From: Methylocystaceae bacterium | GTDB taxonomy: Bacteria; Pseudomonadota; Alphaproteobacteria; Rhizobiales; Beijerinckiaceae | Direction: 5' to 3' | Length of the DNA stretch: 50,692 nt | Assembly (NCBI GenBank): GCA_009921565.1 | Contig: RFXM01000003.1 | Location: 1 to 50,692 of the forward strand | Part shown: piece after piece, positions 20,489-34,310 of the stretch | Numbering within the stretch: position 1 is the stretch's first letter | Layout of the letters: each line of letters starts with the position of its first letter | Program-made: the position numbers and the translations under genes | The notes under the pieces: model-generated | What the model was told of the DNA's origin: nothing | Seen by the model: only the letters and a program-made list of their open reading frames with translations | The model's database searches: none

Positions 20489-21508
20489 ATGCTCCTGCGC
20501 AAAACCCCTAAAGGAGGCATAAGATTGGTAAAAAGACCAAGTGCGCCGCCTATGAACGTCATGATTTGGGCTTTTTCTTTCTTGCTCTTTTCTTTGTCTG
20601 ACAGGGCGCAAGCAGCGGATCTCATCGCTGATCTTTACGCGACGCCGCCGGCTCTTTTTTTCGCCTTAGCATTAGCCTTTGGGGTGATTATTTATCTTCT
20701 CTTCAATCAGCGCAGGCAAGATAAAGCTCTTGGCCAATTAGCTGAGCTAAGCGAAAAACTTTGTCTTGGACAAGATCTGAGGCAAGAATTTTCATGGCGA
20801 AAAACCGGCGCGATTGAAATTGACCTGATTGCCGCCACGCTCACGCGCGTTGATGACCGATTAAAACAAAAACGCCTTAAACTTCAGGAAGTCTCACAGC
20901 AAATTGATGAGGCCGACGAACACCGTCGCAGCATGAATCTAGAACTGCACCACCGCGTCAACAATGCGCTGGCGATGATGCAAGGAATTACAAATATCAC
21001 AGCGCGCTCAGCCACGGATATTGGCGAATTTCGCACTAATCTCTCTGATCGCGTGCAATGCCTTGGCGCCATATCAACCTTATTGGTGAAGAAATCCTGG
21101 ACAACCACGCCCTTACGGGAACTTGCTGAAATAACCCTTTCCTGCTGCAGTCCAGATCTTGCTGAACGCGTGGATCTTGGCGGCGAAGATCTCGAGCTTC
21201 GCTCTGAGGTGACCTTAGCGCTTGGTATGACATTGCATGAGCTTCTCTCTAACGCCATACGTCATGGCGCGCTGGCCAATGAGACAGGTCGCGTTACGTT
21301 GAACTGGCGGATTGAAAAACAACAGGAGGGGAAAAAAAGATTGATCTTACTCTGGCGCGAGCAGAATGGACCAATCGTCGAACCGCCTAGCAAAGCTGGC
21401 GTTGGCCAATATTTAATGCAGGAGGTGTTGACGCGCCAATTTGGCGGCGACATTGATTTTATTTTTCCGCCGCAAGGATTTCAGGCGACAATTACAGCTG
21501 AAATTTAA
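20489..21508 (+). CDS. Sensor histidine kinase (HisKA_2/HWE-like) of the general stress response locus; start uncertain (ORF from 20399)
   Basis: LELHHRVNNALAMMQGITNITARS H-box; HELLSNAIRHGAL N-box; signal/TM segment near N-terminus. Confidence 0.88.
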   Translation: MLLRKTPKGGIRLVKRPSAPPMNVMIWAFSFLLFSLSDRAQAADLIADLYATPPALFFALALAFGVIIYLLFNQRRQDKALGQLAELSEKLCLGQDLRQEFSWRKTGAIEIDLIAATLTRVDDRLKQKRLKLQEVSQQIDEADEHRRSMNLELHHRVNNALAMMQGITNITARSATDIGEFRTNLSDRVQCLGAISTLLVKKSWTTTPLRELAEITLSCCSPDLAERVDLGGEDLELRSEVTLALGMTLHELLSNAIRHGALANETGRVTLNWRIEKQQEGKKRLILLWREQNGPIVEPPSKAGVGQYLMQEVLTRQFGGDIDFIFPPQGFQATITAEI

Positions 21509-21523
21509 GGCTGGAGCTAAACG

Positions 21524-22828
21524 CTAATCCTCTTGCGCAAGATCTTGCGGCGTCACCTTTAAAGCCGTGACGCGATTACGAATTTTCCGCATAACTTCAA
21601 ATCTAAACCCATGAAAGGTGAAGACCTGACCCGCTTCAGGAATGGCGCCGACTTCGTGGATTACCAATCCTGCAATTGTTGTCGCTTCTTCATCCGGAAG
21701 ATTCCAGGCCATAACGCGATTGAGATCGCGCACGGGCACAGCGCCATCAATTAAAACGGACCCATCTGGCTGTGGGCGAACGCCTTGAACGGCTAAATCA
21801 TGCTCATCGCGAATATCGCCGACAATTTCTTCAAGAATATCCTCTAGCGTCACGAGACCCATGACCTCGCCAAATTCATCTACGACGAGCGCAAAATGCG
21901 TCTTACGTTTAAGGAAGGCCTCAAGTTGATCCTCAAGAGTGGTCGCCTCTGGAACGAACCAAGGCTCTGACATAACGTCATCAATATTAATTTTCTCCGC
22001 CTCGCCACCAGCGGCGTCGAGCGCACGGAGGAGATCTTTTGAATGAAGCACGCCGACAAAATTATCTGATTGCTCGCGCCACAGCGGCATGCGGGTAAAA
22101 GGCGAGGATAAGACTTCACGCACAATTTGAACTGGCGACAAATCAGCGTCTATCGTGCGCATTTTTGTGCGATGGATCATGACGTCAGAAACATGTAAAA
22201 CCTGAAGATCTAGAACGCCGCCAAACATATCTCGAGCGGCGCGCTCCACATTGCCTTCTTCATGCAGAATATCGACAGCGCCTTTAAGTTCTTCATAGGG
22301 AGATAGCATTGTTCGATCGTGACTGAGCTCCACGCCAACAAGCCGAAGAACGCTACGAACAATAAATTCAACCGCCGCCAATAATGGGCCAAAAATAGAA
22401 ACGAAAGGCTCAATAAATTTGGCCACGCGTAAAGAAAATGTATCTGGATGATTAATCGCGAAAGTTTTTGGTAAAACTTCTGCAAAGACTAATAGTAAGG
22501 CGGTCATGAGGATTGTGGCGTAAACCGCGCCATTATCTCCCGCAATTACGACGAGAACGCTCGTGGTGAAGGCGGAACTGCCAATATTACCTAGCGTGCT
22601 GCCTAGCAACAAGGCTGCAATCATTCGATTGCGTTGTCGCAACAGCCGCATTACAGCAGCCGCCCGCTTATCGCCTTCTTTCTCTAAAGTGTGCATACGC
22701 GCATGCGAGGCCGCGGTCAGCGCTGTTTCAGATCCAGAAAAAAAAGCAGAAAGAAAGATACAGAATGCGACGATGAGGATCGCCGTCCAAATATCGACCT
22801 GAGGCCCGCCTGCTTCAAGACCATGCAT
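21524..22828 (-). CDS. Hemolysin-like CNNM/CorC family protein (DUF21 + CBS + CorC_HlyC)
   Basis: SAFFSGSETALTAASHARMHTLEKEGD; CBS region VMIHRTKM...; HFALVVDEFGEVMGLVTLEDILEEIVGDIRDEHD. Confidence 0.93.
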   Translation of the reverse strand: MHGLEAGGPQVDIWTAILIVAFCIFLSAFFSGSETALTAASHARMHTLEKEGDKRAAAVMRLLRQRNRMIAALLLGSTLGNIGSSAFTTSVLVVIAGDNGAVYATILMTALLLVFAEVLPKTFAINHPDTFSLRVAKFIEPFVSIFGPLLAAVEFIVRSVLRLVGVELSHDRTMLSPYEELKGAVDILHEEGNVERAARDMFGGVLDLQVLHVSDVMIHRTKMRTIDADLSPVQIVREVLSSPFTRMPLWREQSDNFVGVLHSKDLLRALDAAGGEAEKINIDDVMSEPWFVPEATTLEDQLEAFLKRKTHFALVVDEFGEVMGLVTLEDILEEIVGDIRDEHDLAVQGVRPQPDGSVLIDGAVPVRDLNRVMAWNLPDEEATTIAGLVIHEVGAIPEAGQVFTFHGFRFEVMRKIRNRVTALKVTPQDLAQED

Positions 22829-22833
22829 TTAAA

Positions 22834-24615
22834 TTACGTCCGTTCGAGTTCTTCTATTAGAAAAGCGCGCACTTGTTGAGGATCGACTCCCTTAGCGATA
22901 AAAGCTTCGCCAACGCCATGGGTCAAAATAAAGGTTAAAGCGCCGCCTTCCACTTTTTTATCTTGATACATCGCTTGCAAAATCGCCTCTGCGTCATCGC
23001 TCCAGCCAGGAATATCATTTATTTTTGTTGGCAAGCCTACGCCTGCAAGATGTCGCTCTACCCGCTCGACGTCCTCAGCAGAACAAAAACCTAATTTCTG
23101 TGAAAATCGCATGGCGCACACCATGCCAATCGCAACGCCTTCGCCATGAACCAGTCGTTCGCTATTATAGTGCATGAGCGCTTCTAAGGCATGGCCAAAG
23201 GTATGGCCAAGATTGAGCAAAGCGCGATCGCCCTGCTCCAGTTCATCGCGCGCAACAATATTCGCCTTCGTTTCGCAACTAACCGCAACGGCGCAAATTT
23301 GCTCAGCACGGCTGTGAAAAACGGCATCAGCGTCCGCCTCAAGCCATTGGAAAAAACGCGCATCGCCAATCAGCCCATATTTTACAACTTCTGCATAACC
23401 AGCGCGAAACTCTCTTGGCGAGAGGGTGCGTAAGACATCCACATCTGCAAGCACCAATGCGGGTTGATGAAATGCCCCGATTAGATTTTTACCATAGGCC
23501 GAGTTAATGCCAGTTTTACCGCCAACAGATGAGTCAACCTGTGACAAAAGCGTCGTTGGAATTTGCACAAAGCGCGAGCCGCGTCGCACGCTTGCGGCGA
23601 CAAAGCCAGCCAAATCGCCAACAACCCCGCCGCCAAAAGCCACAACGAGATCGCGTCGCTCTATTTTTGCAGCAAGGACATCATCGCAAACGCGACCATA
23701 GACGGGTAAAGATTTTGAACTCTCTCCAGCAGGCACAATGATTGTGCTAAAGCGAATTCCAGAATCTTGCAGGCTTTTGTGAAGCTTGGCGAGATGAAGA
23801 CGCGCAACATTTTCATCCGTAATCACAGCGCATGCAGCGCCAGGCGCCAATGCCGCTATTCGCGCGCCCGCCTCTTCAATCAAATTAGCGCCAATCACAA
23901 TATCATAGGCGCGGCCCTCGAGTCCCACTTTGATAATCTCGCGATGGGCGGCGTCAGTCGCATCGCCTGCGGCGCGGTGCGGATATAAATGCGTCATAAT
24001 CTTAGCAATTTCCTTGTCAGGCGCGATTGGGCGTGTTTTTTGTAATTTTTCAAGTCCCGTCACGAGCGCATTGAGCGTCTCATCCACCATGGCGTCTTGC
24101 GGGGCGTCATGCGAGGGAACGCGAATATCGGCCAGCTGGTAAATTGGCTGACGCGCTTCTAGCAGCAAGCGTAAGGTCTCTTCTGGATTTTCTGTGTGAA
24201 GAAGCGGGCGATCATTTTTGCGTCTCACACGCTTCATGAGCGTTTTCAAATCCGCGTCCAACCAGATGGAAACGCCACGCTGAGCAATCCGATCCCTTGT
24301 ACGTACGTCCATGAAGGCGCCGCCGCCTGTTGCAAGGACCATTTGAGGCGCATTGAGCAAGCGCATGATGACGCGACGTTCTCCATCGCGGAAATAGGCC
24401 TCGCCATATTTTGCAAAAATTTCACCGATTGGCATGCCGGCCGCAGCTCTGACAATTTCTGCGTCTGCGTCAACAAAAGGAAGACCCAGACGCGCCGCCA
24501 ATCGATAGCCGATTGCGCTTTTACCCGAACCCATCATGCCCACGAGCACGATGGTGCGGCCGCCAAGAGCAGCAAGGATTTCTCCAGTTCGAGCGTCAGT
24601 AGGGCTTTCGAGCAT
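22834..24615 (-). CDS. aroKB: Bifunctional shikimate kinase / 3-dehydroquinate synthase (fused AroK-AroB)
   Basis: N-terminal shikimate kinase IVLVGMMGSGKSAIGYRLAARLGLPFVDADAEI; C-terminal AroB VAFGGGVVGDLAGFVAAS...GGKTGINSAYGKNLIGAFHQP. Confidence 0.96.
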   Translation of the reverse strand: MLESPTDARTGEILAALGGRTIVLVGMMGSGKSAIGYRLAARLGLPFVDADAEIVRAAAGMPIGEIFAKYGEAYFRDGERRVIMRLLNAPQMVLATGGGAFMDVRTRDRIAQRGVSIWLDADLKTLMKRVRRKNDRPLLHTENPEETLRLLLEARQPIYQLADIRVPSHDAPQDAMVDETLNALVTGLEKLQKTRPIAPDKEIAKIMTHLYPHRAAGDATDAAHREIIKVGLEGRAYDIVIGANLIEEAGARIAALAPGAACAVITDENVARLHLAKLHKSLQDSGIRFSTIIVPAGESSKSLPVYGRVCDDVLAAKIERRDLVVAFGGGVVGDLAGFVAASVRRGSRFVQIPTTLLSQVDSSVGGKTGINSAYGKNLIGAFHQPALVLADVDVLRTLSPREFRAGYAEVVKYGLIGDARFFQWLEADADAVFHSRAEQICAVAVSCETKANIVARDELEQGDRALLNLGHTFGHALEALMHYNSERLVHGEGVAIGMVCAMRFSQKLGFCSAEDVERVERHLAGVGLPTKINDIPGWSDDAEAILQAMYQDKKVEGGALTFILTHGVGEAFIAKGVDPQQVRAFLIEELERT

Positions 24616-24633
24616 TGACCTTGAGGCCTGGCG

Positions 24634-25407
24634 TTACGTTACAGACGGCAATTTATACTGTACGGACCGGAAATTCATCCCAGCAGCAGATCTAAAGGCG
24701 GAATGGAGATAAATTTTCATAAAAGGAGGCAAAGAGATTTGCTCTAACGCTGCAGGATCCTTGAGAAAGACAACGCCAGAAAGCTCCGGCTGAGATTGGG
24801 CGGCAAGAAAGGCGTCAACGCGCTTTTTAAGCGCTGTATGCGCGACTGGCCAGTCAAACCGACGAATACAGGCCGCTCTTTGACCATCGAAAACAATTAT
24901 CCAATCGCGCGCTTCTTGCCCCTCGCGCGCCTCTAGCCCAGTTTCCTCTCGTAACTCTCGGATGAGACTCTCGCGCAGATCAACCGCCCCTGATGGGCGC
25001 ACATCTGACAGATCTGGGTTACCGCAGGGAAAGTAGAATGCGCCAGCATTGGAATGATCTGAACCCATCTCACCCAATAAAAAGGCGCCCTCACGCGCGC
25101 AAACAGCCGCCTGGGAGAAACAATTAAAGATAGTTTTATCCGGCCAGCCAAAATCTCGCCACGCCATAAACGCTGAAAAGGAGGTTTCAAAAAAATCAAC
25201 GCGCAACACGCGCTCAGCGTCGCTAAGATCCGCCTCGATCCTTTGTGCGAGCAATATCCGGCCATCATAAAGCGAGGGATTGCGCTGAGTACAGGCGCGC
25301 CAATGGCCTAAAATATCTTGCGCGCGATCTTTTTCAAAAGCCCAGTCATAATTACTTATTCGACACTCCAGCCGATCTACTTGGATAATGTCACTCCTAG
25401 ACTTCAC
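24634..25407 (-). CDS. NUDIX hydrolase-like protein
   Basis: Nudix core RELREETGL within GAVDLRESLIRELREETGLE; the upstream half of the Nudix box is degenerate. Confidence 0.7.
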   Translation of the reverse strand: MKSRSDIIQVDRLECRISNYDWAFEKDRAQDILGHWRACTQRNPSLYDGRILLAQRIEADLSDAERVLRVDFFETSFSAFMAWRDFGWPDKTIFNCFSQAAVCAREGAFLLGEMGSDHSNAGAFYFPCGNPDLSDVRPSGAVDLRESLIRELREETGLEAREGQEARDWIIVFDGQRAACIRRFDWPVAHTALKKRVDAFLAAQSQPELSGVVFLKDPAALEQISLPPFMKIYLHSAFRSAAGMNFRSVQYKLPSVT

Positions 25408-25585
25408 GCGCCAACGATTCCATTTCTTAACAAGCCGCCCTCAGCGACAAGAGCCATTATGGCATGCTACGCCGATAAATCCATTTTTATAAGCCCCATA
25501 GCGTTAAACGCGTTGGCGGCATCTGCACTAAGAAGCAATCTAGGCGCATCTACGCAATCTTCGCTTAATCGATTGCGCGTGAACT

Positions 25586-25630
25586 AAAAAAAACGCCCGC
25601 GCATGAATTAGGCGCGGGCGCAATTTTTGT
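25586..25630 (-). terminator. Terminator downstream of ilvC (bidirectional shape)
   Basis: CGCCCGCGC (25594-25602) / GCGCGGGCG (25612-25620) flanked by an A-run on one side and a T-run on the other. Confidence 0.85.
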
Positions 25631-25642
25631 TTTTTTTGTTTA

Positions 25643-26731
<1,089 letters not shown>

Positions 26732-26780
26732 CTATGCGGGCATCTTCTACGCGGCGGCGCCGCGAAGGTCAAAATTCTGA

Positions 26781-27332
26781 TTAAATGGGCTCAGGCCCCC
26801 GTGAAATCGCCGCCACGCCCGTGCGCGAGACCTCAACGAGCCCGATTGGGCGCATCAAATCAACAAATTCATCAATTTTCCCAGGCTTCCCAGAGAGCTC
26901 AAAAATAAAGCTTTCCGTCGTTGCATCGATGATCCGGGCGCGAAAGGCCTCGGCCAACTGCAGGGCGTCAGCCCGATTTTCTCCCCTTCCGCGCACTTTC
27001 ACCATAGCCAGCTCGCGCTCAAGCGAGCGCGCTGAGGTTGTTAGATCGGTAACCTGATGGACAGGAACCAGACGTTCGAGTTGATGATGAATTTGATCAA
27101 TCGTTTCAGGCGCGCCAGAGGTTGCGATTGTGATGCGCGAGAGATGCTCCGCATGCGCCACCTCTGCAACAGTCAAGCTCTCAATATTGTAGCCTCTGCC
27201 AGAAAACAAACCGACTACGCGCGCAAGCACGCCCGGTTCATTATCAACCAAAACTGACAGCGTGTGCGACTCTATTTTCGAACTCGAGAGCGCAGCAGAA
27301 TAAGGCGATGGCGGAGATGCGGGCGTATTCAT
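26781..27332 (-). CDS. ilvN: Acetolactate synthase small (regulatory) subunit
   Basis: ACT domain HTLSVLVDNEPGVLARVVGLFSGRGYNIESLTVA; start likely the internal ATG at 27332. Confidence 0.96.
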   Translation of the reverse strand: MNTPASPPSPYSAALSSSKIESHTLSVLVDNEPGVLARVVGLFSGRGYNIESLTVAEVAHAEHLSRITIATSGAPETIDQIHHQLERLVPVHQVTDLTTSARSLERELAMVKVRGRGENRADALQLAEAFRARIIDATTESFIFELSGKPGKIDEFVDLMRPIGLVEVSRTGVAAISRGPEPI

Positions 27333-27360
27333 GATAATCCTCAGACGATCGTAGATCGGC

Positions 27361-29133
<1,773 letters not shown>

Positions 29134-29168
29134 TATCCTATTCCGTTGTTCACTCTGCGCGAGGCAAT

Positions 29169-29190
29169 AAAAAAGGCCCTCGAGGGGGCC
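29169..29190 (-). terminator. Putative attenuator terminator in the ilvB leader
   Basis: Minus strand GGCCC-CCTCGA-GGGCC-TTTTTT, about 36 nt upstream of the ilvB start codon. Confidence 0.65.
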
Positions 29191-29235
29191 AGGTCAAGCG
29201 CCTTCATTAGCAAAGGGGGAAGCTCCCCACTCCGC

Positions 29236-29271
29236 CTAAGGCGTTAAAGATACCACATTTGGTTTAGGCAT
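29236..29271 (-). CDS. Putative leader peptide MPKPNVVSLTP upstream of ilvB
   Basis: 11-codon ORF preceded by AAGAGGAAG SD-like sequence; stop codon lies inside a CGCCTTAGGCG hairpin upstream of the attenuator. Confidence 0.45.
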   Translation of the reverse strand: MPKPNVVSLTP

Positions 29272-29426
29272 AGCGCTTCCTCTTGAAAACCAAGGTTAAG
29301 ATAGGCGGGCGCGAGAATCAAGCCAGATGAAAACGGCCGAGCTTGAGTTCTCTTACCTGTAAGCGCCCGGCGCACTTGGACAAAAGCACGCCCGTGGAGC
29401 GGATGTCGGCGCTTCGCGGCTTTTTC

Positions 29427-31067
<1,641 letters not shown>

Positions 31068-31164
31068 CTAAAGAATTTCAGGCGCTTTGGATAGAACTTT
31101 CTTGTGCTGAGAAAAGCGCTTTCCCCAGCCGATTTTCATCCTAAAGGCTAATTCAACGAAAAAC

Positions 31165-31647
31165 TTATTGGCCTGCGGCAGGTTTGCCTGTTTTTGGCTC
31201 AGCAGGCGCACCCTTAACTGGCGCATTTGGCTGCTCAGCCGCCGGCGCTGCAGCGGGTGCAGTTTGCACGCGCTGTTGCTGCGCGCGCTGTAATTGGTCG
31301 AAGATGCTGTCTTTGTTTGCTTCTGGAATGGCGGGTTTGTCGCCCGGCTTGGTCTCAGGCTTGACCTCTTTTAGCTTGATCGCGCCTTGATCCAGAGCCT
31401 TCGTCCAATCGTCCCCTCCCTCAGAGCGCCGTTGCCATGCCGGCAAAACGGTCAGCGCAATGCTGGTCAGGAAGAAAATTGTCGCGAGAATTCCCGTCGC
31501 GCGGGTTAGCGCATTGGCTTGGCCGCGACCCGTGAATACGCCGCTTTGACCCATGCCGAGCGCGCCGCCTTCGGACTTTTGATAGAGAATGAGAATAACG
31601 AGAGCGGACACCACCATGAGGTGGATCGCAATGATAACCTGTTGCAT
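31165..31647 (-). CDS. secG: Preprotein translocase subunit SecG with long Ala/Pro-rich tail
   Basis: MQQVIIAIHLMVVSALVILILYQKSEGGALGMG...FTGRGQANALTRATGILATIFFLTSIAL. Confidence 0.93.
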   Translation of the reverse strand: MQQVIIAIHLMVVSALVILILYQKSEGGALGMGQSGVFTGRGQANALTRATGILATIFFLTSIALTVLPAWQRRSEGGDDWTKALDQGAIKLKEVKPETKPGDKPAIPEANKDSIFDQLQRAQQQRVQTAPAAAPAAEQPNAPVKGAPAEPKTGKPAAGQ

Positions 31648-31774
31648 TTAAAACCTTTTCTACATTCTCATGGGGCGGAGCGCTCCGTAAGAAGCAGGCT
31701 CAACGCGCTTAACCTGGGCGCTTTTACACCAAGATGCGGCCGTGAGAAAGGTCAGGTTTCAGCAGAAGGGACTT

Positions 31775-31801
31775 AAAAAGCGCGCGCTGGGCGCGCGCTT
31801 T
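31775..31801 (-). terminator. Terminator hairpin downstream of the 31825-32292 gene
   Basis: AAAGCGCGCGC-TGG-GCGCGCGCTTT with oligo-T on the minus strand. Confidence 0.75.
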
Positions 31802-31824
31802 GAGACAGACTTACGCCAAACAGC

Positions 31825-32292
31825 TCAGTATGTATTGCCGTCCTGGCCTTTCCAACTGCCGCCGACTTCGTCAAAGCGCGTCTCATCCTTGAATTCAATG
31901 ACTTTGCCCGGCTCGATATATTGTTTTTCTTTAATCATCTGATTTTGAACTGTTGTTGAATAATATGTGCTGGCGGAACAGCCTTCCTTAACTTTGCCGT
32001 CTGCTTCCGGTTTGCATTCTAAATGTGCGCCCTTTGGAAATTTAACCAGCGCCGTGAAATAAAACTCATAGCCTGCATGGCCTGCGCCTTCGACATCCAG
32101 GGCCCAGCCGCGCGTAATATCAAACTTCTCAACCGCGGCGTCCGCATCGAATTTTTTCTTAATAATATTCTCAAAAACTTTCCGAACAGCCTCGGGCTTG
32201 GGCTCACAATTCATGAGACAGAATGCGCGGGCCGGGGCCGCCGCAGCAAAAAAAGTTAGCAGCGTTAGAGCAGCGATCGTAATCTTGTTCAT
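31825..32292 (-). CDS. Secreted hypothetical protein
   Basis: Signal peptide MNKITIAALTLLTFFAAAAPARA followed by FCLMNCEPKPEAVRKVFENIIKKKF...; SD and terminator present. Confidence 0.75.
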   Translation of the reverse strand: MNKITIAALTLLTFFAAAAPARAFCLMNCEPKPEAVRKVFENIIKKKFDADAAVEKFDITRGWALDVEGAGHAGYEFYFTALVKFPKGAHLECKPEADGKVKEGCSASTYYSTTVQNQMIKEKQYIEPGKVIEFKDETRFDEVGGSWKGQDGNTY

Positions 32293-32535
32293 AAAATAAC
32301 TCCCCTTCTATGTTGGCGATAAGCGGATACCGCCAGAAGTTTCGTTCCAAGCGTCGAAGGCCCTGCGAAACTGTTATAGTTACAATATTGAAGCTGCACG
32401 CCTTCTGCTATTGCGGCAAGAGCGTGGCTGCGCGCGAATTGTCGCACGAGACAACCGCCCAACACGAGTGTTGCGTCGCAGAGTTCATCGCTCTATTGAC
32501 GGCGCGAGTTTCTCCAACTGTTAAATGAGGTTTTC

Positions 32536-33645
32536 ATGTCCGCCTTTAAGCTTCTTCTCCTGCCAGGAGACGGCATTGGTCCAGAAATTTCCGCCGAGGC
32601 TGAAAAGGTTCTCGCGTTTTTACAAACGGTAGGGATTGCAAAATTTGAAATTGAACGCGGCCTTGTCGGCGGCGCGGCTTATGATGTTCATGGCGTCGCA
32701 ATTAGCGAAGGCGACATGAAGCTTGCGCAAGCAAGCGATGCTGTTTTGCTCGCAGCGGTAGGCGGGCCTAAATGGGACGGCGTTCCCTATGACGTGCGAC
32801 CCGAAGCTGGCTTATTGCGTTTACGCAAAGACCTAGGCCTTTTCGCTAATCTTCGTCCGGCCATTTGCTATCCGGCTTTAGCAGAAGCTTCTTCGCTTAA
32901 GCGAGAACTGGTGGACAATCTTGACATTATGATCGTACGCGAATTGACGGGCGGCGTTTACTTTGGCGAGCCAAAAGAAATTATAGATCTAGGCAATGGT
33001 CAAAAACGCGGCGTCGACACGCAAGTTTATGAGACCTATGAAATTGAACGCATTGGTCGCGTTGCATTTGAACTTGCGCGTAAGCGTAACAATAAAGTCA
33101 CCTCATCTGAAAAAGCCAATGTTATGAAATCAGGCTTGCTGTGGCGTGAAGTCATTACTGCTTTACACAAGCGAGAATATGCAGATGTTCAACTTGAACA
33201 CATGCTTGCTGACGCGTTGGGCATGCAACTGGTGCGTTGGCCAAAACAGTTCGATGTTATTGTTACCGATAATTTGTTTGGCGATATGCTTTCTGATGTC
33301 GCCTCGATGTTAACGGGATCTTTAGGCATGCTGCCTTCCGCCTCGCTCGGCGCAGCGGACAGCAACGGTCAGCGCAAAGCGATGTATGAACCAGTACACG
33401 GCTCCGCTCCAGACATTGCAGGAAAAGGCGTCGCCAATCCAATCGCAATGATTGGATCGCTTGGCATGGCGATGCGTTATTCGTTCAATCTTCCAAAAGC
33501 GGCAGATGCGATTGAAGCGGCGATTTCTGCTGTGTTGGCTCAAGGAATGCGCACGGCGGATATTAAGGGCGAGGCCGCACAAAGCGTTTCAACCAGCGAA
33601 ATGGGCAATGCAATTGTCACGCAGCTGAAAAAACTTCTCGCTTAG
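32536..33645 (+). CDS. leuB: 3-isopropylmalate dehydrogenase
   Basis: [72 protein letters not shown]. Confidence 0.97.
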   Translation: MSAFKLLLLPGDGIGPEISAEAEKVLAFLQTVGIAKFEIERGLVGGAAYDVHGVAISEGDMKLAQASDAVLLAAVGGPKWDGVPYDVRPEAGLLRLRKDLGLFANLRPAICYPALAEASSLKRELVDNLDIMIVRELTGGVYFGEPKEIIDLGNGQKRGVDTQVYETYEIERIGRVAFELARKRNNKVTSSEKANVMKSGLLWREVITALHKREYADVQLEHMLADALGMQLVRWPKQFDVIVTDNLFGDMLSDVASMLTGSLGMLPSASLGAADSNGQRKAMYEPVHGSAPDIAGKGVANPIAMIGSLGMAMRYSFNLPKAADAIEAAISAVLAQGMRTADIKGEAAQSVSTSEMGNAIVTQLKKLLA

Positions 33646-33647
33646 GC

Positions 33648-33690
33648 ATAAAAAAAGCCCCGGCATAGCGATATGCCGGGGCTTAATCGT
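33648..33690. terminator. Terminator shared between convergent leuB and the 33703 gene
   Basis: AAGCCCCGGCATA (33655-33667) / TATGCCGGGGCTT (33672-33684), perfect 13-bp stem with A7 upstream. Confidence 0.9.
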
Positions 33691-33702
33691 GACAAGCCGC
33701 GT

Positions 33703-33945
33703 TTAGTGCTTGCGTCCCTTCTTGGCGGTAGCGCCGCCGGAGAATTCAGAACGGCAATCTGCAGAAAGCGCCGATAAATGCGCTGCAAGACATTTTTCGA
33801 TAGCAACGGCGTCGGGAACCGCTGATTCACACAGTCGGTAGGCGTCGTTTTCACAAGCAGCCTTTTGCTCTGGCGTCCCCTCCGCAAAAGCGGGCGCAAC
33901 GGCAAAAACCGCTAAGACAGCCGAGAGCCGGAAAATAGTGCGCAT
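33703..33945 (-). CDS. Small secreted Cys-rich-repeat protein
   Basis: Signal peptide MRTIFRLSAVLAVFAVAPAFA; CENDAYRLCESAVPDAVAIEKCLAAHLSALSADCRSEF resembles the GLG1-type cysteine-rich repeat. Confidence 0.75.
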   Translation of the reverse strand: MRTIFRLSAVLAVFAVAPAFAEGTPEQKAACENDAYRLCESAVPDAVAIEKCLAAHLSALSADCRSEFSGGATAKKGRKH

Positions 33946-34310
33946 TCATCCATTCCTTCTTCAATCTGGGATTTTCAAGATCGCTCCACCTGTCTGAGTC
34001 GGATCTCTCGCCCCCTTTAACCATAGCCGCCCTAGAAGAGTCGATAAGCGCAATGTCTGGACGGAGAAAAAGACCCTTAAAAAGCCTCTATTTTTTATAT
34101 GTATATGTATTTAATGGAAAAAAATTATCAAAGCTAAAGCGATAAAATCAAGAATTGCTCCCCTAACGCGCCGATCTCGATCGATTAGGATCCAAGCGCC
34201 ACGCATCCCAAGAGAATCATCCTCTCGATTTTAAATTCCATGTCGCAAGAGGATCCGCCGGCCAAAGCCGCATCAGGCTCTCGATCCATCCGCTATTTTT
34301 AAGAAACGCA

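Noticed and set aside
32324-32348. GGAAC on the minus strand upstream of the 31825-32292 gene
   Set aside because: Spacing to CGCTT is 18 nt and the -10 is not CGTT; insufficient for an EcfG promoter call
32310-32528. 72-aa plus ORF upstream of leuB
   Set aside because: Basic/Cys-rich random-looking composition, no RBS; likely noncoding leader
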